Positions 59,764 to 64,000 of a DNA stretch of 64,000 nt are shown piece after piece. The DNA is from Limnanthes douglasii subsp. nivea. Its lineage: Eukaryota > Streptophyta > Magnoliopsida > Brassicales > Limnanthaceae. The notes beneath the pieces were generated by a model. The model searched no databases, was not told the DNA's origin, and saw only the letters and a list, made by a program, of their open reading frames with translations. Position 1 is the stretch's first letter. The number at the start of each line of letters is the position of its first letter. The translations under genes and the position numbers were made by a program. The stretch covers positions 316,030,809 to 316,094,808 of the forward strand of contig JAUPFV010000001.1 of NCBI GenBank assembly GCA_036936605.1, given 5' to 3'.

Positions 59764-62700
59764 TCAAGTATCGTCTTTAGTCAAATCGGTTACATGTGGT
59801 CTGTCATTCAAGTTCAGTTTCCTAACTGGCATAACTTGCGTAAATTTGTTGAACCTACAGTAGTACGGATGTGCCCATTGGCTCGCTTCTTCGGTGACAT
59901 ACGCACCCCACGACATGTATAATGACGTTAGTGGACCATCGAGTGGAGTAGTAATCTGCGTAAAAATACATGAAACTAGTGCGTTAGGTATGCAATATGT
60001 AAGTAAGGCTAATAAATATTAAAAACATTATGTACTTACATTAACAAAGTGTTATCTGTGTACAAAATCAATTCCAACTTCTATAATCATTGAAGCATTC
60101 ATGGGTGGGTGTCCACGGTGTACCATTAAAAAGATTCATGACGTTGCTTGCGAGACATGGTGTACCATGCACTGATACCTACTCGCAATGACTAGTCCTA
60201 TGTCCGGAAATATCATCTAGTAATGACTAGTAGGATTGGATTTGAAATAATCCAACCTACGTACCATATCATCAAACACACAGATAGAATCATTAACATC
60301 CAACCAAAATACACGATTTTCAATCAACTCCTTCAATAGCTCACGTCTAACATTTTCCCATTTATCCTCGTCATTGTATATTGAATGCCCTACCAACCGA
60401 TATCCGCATTGTACCTCTAGAAGAATGTCTACCAACTTAATGATATAGGTGCGTAGAAAAGTATGGATGTCATATGGATGTATAGTTAACTTCCCATCCT
60501 TAACAGTTCTCCTTGGCCGACCAACTTTCTTTTTTTCAAGTGGTGGGTTGGGTACTACAACCAAAACCACCTTCGATGCGGTCGTGCTCCCTAACATGTT
60601 AACGGGTGTACTGCCTTTCGAGTTTGCTGGAGTGCTAGCACTAACGGTTTGTTCAATGAGATATTTCCATGATCTAGGATTCCGTTTGGTCGATTTGTTA
60701 ACGCCTCTCTTTGGCCTACCTTTAGCTCTTACCACTTCTTTAAGGTCTTGAATATTACTAGTGTCGGCCTTCAAGATTTGCATAACCCTATTGATAATAT
60801 GGTCTTGTTGATCATGACCAAAACTACGAATGAAACTACCAATTATGGATAATTTTTTTCAAGTCATCTTCACGCGAAGTAGAATCTCTATGAATAATAT
60901 CTAATTGTCTCTAAGAACTATCCACATCTTCTAGAGGAATTTTTCTACCCTCTCTAGCTATTTGGCACAATTTCACATGCGTATTATAACCCATGTGTTT
61001 TCCTAAGGACGCATCCTCCACATGTTATCTACTCCTATATTTCTAGAACCTACAATAATAAGCATTAATTCGGTTAGCCCCGCATGGAATACACGACCCG
61101 CAAGTTCTTTGGTCAAAGTACAAAAAGTACCCAGTGGAGTACGAAACTCACTTCGCTCAAACAATTTGAGGATCCTGCATGTTGCTTTGTTAGGAGGTTG
61201 TGAGCTTTTTCCCAAAAAAGTTTGAAATTGCATTGATTCGTCACAAGGTATTTATTTTAGGGCCGAGTGAGCACCCTCGCACCTATATGATACAAATACA
61301 TAATTATGACATAGTTTTTAAGAGATATAATAACAAAACAAAAATTTGGATTAAAGGAGATACGTATTTGTTGTTTTTTGCCCGTAATGTTTGATCTTGT
61401 TCGTTCGATATTGAAGAAACTTGTCACCATATTTCGTTATCCATACGTCCATAACGTAATCATAACACTTGGGGTGTGAGGCGGACATTTCTTTCAATGT
61501 AGCTAGATTTTTTTCATAACTTTCAACTGTGTTTGCTCCGGCTACGTAGCCATAAAACTTGACAAATTGTCTCACAATAACATTATCTTAGAATATCTTA
61601 CGAACCGTATCCAAAATATTCTTACCAATATGCCACGCGCATAACAAGTGGTGTGTGTCCGGAAATATTCCCTCGATAGATCGCATGAGAGCTAACTCTC
61701 GATTGGTAATAATAACGCTCGGAAATATGCAGACACCATCCATCATCAAACCACGAAGAGTACCCAAATCCCATGTATAATTCAGTATCTTCTCCCCACT
61801 CATAAATACATAGGCAACGGTAAATGTAATGGAACTAAACGTAAAGCCAACAATCTCTAATAACGGCATCTTGTACCTAGTCGTCTTGTAGGTTTATCCA
61901 TGAATAGCATATTAGGAATGTACGTAATAAGTCTATGTTCGTAAGATGTGCAAAAAAGAATCGGTGATCACTTTTATATCGTCCTTTAAACGCCCCCACG
62001 TCGAATATCCACGCTCCTTCAATTTCGTCAACAAATATTGCATTTGGGTTTGTCCCCCGTGCTCAACATCACGATGCTTTTTACGACAATTATAAATTGC
62101 AAGCATATTCGAAATATTCCTCGGATATGGATACTTCAAACCGCTATATATCTCCCTAGATCATGATTATGTGTACCGTTTACCACTTCCAAACACTATT
62201 GCATGGCTAGTACATTAATCGACCTTTTAACGTAAATAGAAAGTTGTATTTTTTTGTTGTAGTCTTCCGCTTTCTTAAAGTATCCGACTTTGCTTTAGAT
62301 TTGAAAATATAGTACTTCTCGAAAACGTAATATAGTCTACGAGTTCTTCCCCATTTCCCGCTATCATAGAGCCTTATAATCGTGACGAATTTAATCTTCG
62401 TTGATTCAATGTCCATGAAAGCATCCAATTCGTCTTTCGTAAATAACCTATTCGTTGTGAATATTTTTGTGTAATCAGCATCCATACAGGGAGGTTGGGC
62501 AGGTTCCTCCTACAAAGAATACCAATTCAATATATATAATGATACTCTACAGGGGTCGCATGCGAATGATACTTTAAAAGTGTCGCATACGAATGAGATG
62601 AGTTACGGGTCGCATGCAACTAACAAGGCAATTGGGACGTAATTAATATATCCGACGCATAAGGTGGTCTAGTCGCATGCATATATGCGGCGAATAAGGT

Positions 62701-62890
62701 TTAACGGCCGCATGAATCGTGCGATCGAGAATTTGTTCATCGCTAAAATTCATATGACCAAGCAAAAAACAAAAACACGAGTTCAACTCTTTACCTCCAT
62801 TCGATAAGCGCCATCTTCGTCCAGCAAGTCATCCAAAGAGACGCCCATTGCATAATCTTCCATCAATACCCCGATTTGTTGTTGGGACAT
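59764..62890 (-). pseudogene. MULE2 transposase with SWIM finger and OTU protease domain, disrupted
   Basis: Exon 1 (62890-62795) encodes MSQQQIGVLMEDYAMGVSLD. After intron 1 (62794-62510) come the FAR1-like part (DADYTKIFTTNRLFTKDELD) and the MULE domain (YKTTRYKMPLLEIVGF, then IITNRELALM and LLCAWHIGKN). In the second motif the catalytic Asp of TDREL is Asn. A spliced TNTCEGAHSALK segment follows at about 61370-61250. Next are a SWIM-like CGGCVLRKTHGL (about 61025), the GRPKRGVNKSTKRNP linker (about 60710), and an OTU-like domain with LEVQCGYRLVGHSIY (about 60420), a PDIGLVIASRY segment (about 60200) and HFVN (about 60050). The last exon is 59955-59764. Stops and frameshifts occur in nearly every segment. 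OTU-type cysteine proteases act on ubiquitin or related modifiers. Here the usual DG before the Cys is lost. Confidence 0.82.
62550..62725. repeat. Palindrome array in MULE2 transposase intron 1
   Basis: Degenerate units of gtcgcatgcga lie at about 62556, 62582, 62609 and 62671, with a related cggccgcatg/cgtgcgatcg pair near 62706. They occupy the same intron as the MULE1 array at 2644-2780. Confidence 0.85.
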
Positions 62891-63134
62891 GGTAGATTTT
62901 GTCGATTTGGGTTAAGAAGATTAGTTTTAGGGTTTAATGGTAGTAAACAGTTAGGGTTTAGGGTAAATTTTAGAGTTTTCAGATGTTACGTTGTTTTTTG
63001 GGGTAAATGACATGAATGTAATTAGTTAGGGTGAGAAGAATAAATTGGACAATTCAAGTTTGAGTTTCAAAAAAGAGAGGTAGGGTAAAAGATCTATCAA
63101 AATGTGTCATTTTTCTAGCCTAGCCTTTCAAAAA

Positions 63135-64000
63135 ATCTTAAAATTTTAAAAACAATATGAGATAATAAATGTGAGAGTGCTTTACTACAAGTGCTTAAGA
63201 AAATAGCCATACAACCTTTAAAATGTCTTTTAACTAAAGAAAAAATGACACATTTTAGAAAAAAAATAACATATACGGAAAGAAAAAAAATACACAAAAT
63301 CGTAAAAAATGATACTCAAAACGTAAAACATATTTTTTTTTATAAAAGAAAGTGTGCAAATCATGGAAATCTTCTTAAAACCGGGCATTCCAAAAACATG
63401 AAAACGTTGCAAATCAAAATAAAACACGACGAAACGACGAAATCAAAGCCCAAAATATGTATATGAAAAACGGTCGTACCCCTCAACTTTTTAATTAGTA
63501 TTAATTTTAAATCTCAAATTTCTATCTTTCAAAATAATTGTTATTGTCTATAAAACTATATAATCATATTCATTAGCCATATTATACAGGGTATTATATT
63601 AAAGGTAATCAAAATCAAACTTTAGTTCTACTTAATATCCTGAATACCAACTATATAAAAAAATTAGTTTTTTTGGAAACTTTATTATATAAACAAAAAC
63701 TCATTGATCTTAAAATATTTCTCCTATTTTTTGAATATTGCATTTTGAAGGCTGCACCTTTTTTAAGATGGCAGTTCAAAACCTTAAAAGAACAATTTTA
63801 TTGCGGATTGAGATCGTTATTTACAAAATATATGCTTTAAAAATTAGGAGATACATTTCAAAGTGTCATGTTTTTTAAGAATAATTTTTAAGCTTTTTTT
63901 TCCTAATTAGTTATAAAGTCATGGTTTTCTATTTTTTTTAAGTTAGGAGTAATTTCTAGGTTATAAAATGTTTAGGAAGTTAATTTAAATGTTGCATGGA
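63135..64000. other. AT-rich sequence to the window end, no gene seen
   Basis: Only short lysine-rich frames occur. No motif or repeat partner was identified. Confidence 0.4.

Larger units (their letters stand above)
55787..63125 (-). mobile_element. MULE2: decayed Mutator-like element with SWIM-OTU transposase and PMD genes (~7.3 kb)
   Basis: The layout mirrors MULE1 in inverted orientation: a PMD gene from the left (+) and a transposase gene from the right (-). The right end, read inward, begins ggctaggctagaaaaatgac, close to the MULE1 terminus (gggctaggctaaaatgagac). The left end is eroded: tagaaatgcggcacattt at about 55795 matches the right end at 14 of 18 positions. The flanks cttggaaaa (55778-55786) and tttcaaaaa (63126-63134) agree at only 6 of 9 bases, so the left border and TSD are tentative. 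All genes carry stops or frameshifts. The element is clearly older than MULE1. Confidence 0.8.

Noticed and set aside
60449..60751. Plus-strand 100-codon frame
   Set aside because: It is antisense to the OTU linker part of the MULE2 transposase and has no family of its own.
55778..63134. Target-site duplication of MULE2 (cttggaaaa / tttcaaaaa)
   Set aside because: Only 6 of 9 bases agree, in A-rich sequence, and the left terminus itself is eroded. Too weak to call.

Overview
This is plant nuclear DNA, almost certainly from a eudicot. The grounds are spliced genes with GT/AG introns, very AT-rich spacers, plant-type copia LTR elements primed by initiator-Met tRNA, an L1-type LINE carrying a plant-style RNase H, Mutator-like elements (MULEs) with plant mobile domain (PMD) genes, and one DREB/ERF transcription factor gene. 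The species cannot be fixed from the sequence. The window is a repeat-rich intergenic landscape. The only clear intact host gene is the AP2/ERF repressor-type gene at 54764-55252.

Layout. 1-10140: an old copia element on the + strand, split by MULE1 (2215-8235), which has matching terminal inverted repeats and a perfect 9-bp target duplication. MULE1 carries two convergent genes, a spliced transposase (+) and an intact four-exon PMD gene (-). 11446-12425: a long inverted repeat made from a LINE ORF1-like fragment. 17179-18759: a foldback element with ~350-bp terminal repeats and a captured gene fragment. 18960-20520: copia debris (-). 22808-26799: a complete copia element (two LTRs, PBS, PPT, 5-bp TSD) that has lost its reverse transcriptase core. 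27272-28227: a retrocopy of a type I MADS-box gene with an 18-bp TSD and a poly(A) tail. 28631-29880: a ~620-bp tandem duplication. 31352-32349: MULE3, a ~1-kb deletion derivative. 33144-39006: a full-length but mutated LINE (-) with a 15-17-bp TSD. 39440-41800 and 43600-45960: copia debris. 46371 to about 52630: a copia element with two diverged ~0.85-kb LTRs and a nested ~380-bp insertion. 53431-53828: a foldback MITE. 54764-55252: the ERF gene. 55787-63125: MULE2, a decayed larger relative of MULE1 whose transposase gene still shows its SWIM and OTU-protease parts, with a PMD pseudogene and an unrecognised small gene.

How the parts relate. MULE1 and MULE2 share one architecture: transposase and PMD gene start at opposite ends and run towards each other, each with an intron near its 5' end. 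In both elements the first transposase intron and the PMD 5'-UTR intron hold arrays of short GC-rich palindromes. MULE1 uses CGCA-N6-TGCG with constant spacing and MULE2 uses gtCGCATGCGac. MULE3 has a third palindrome type in a comparable place. This shared position with element-specific sequence is the most interesting signal in the window.
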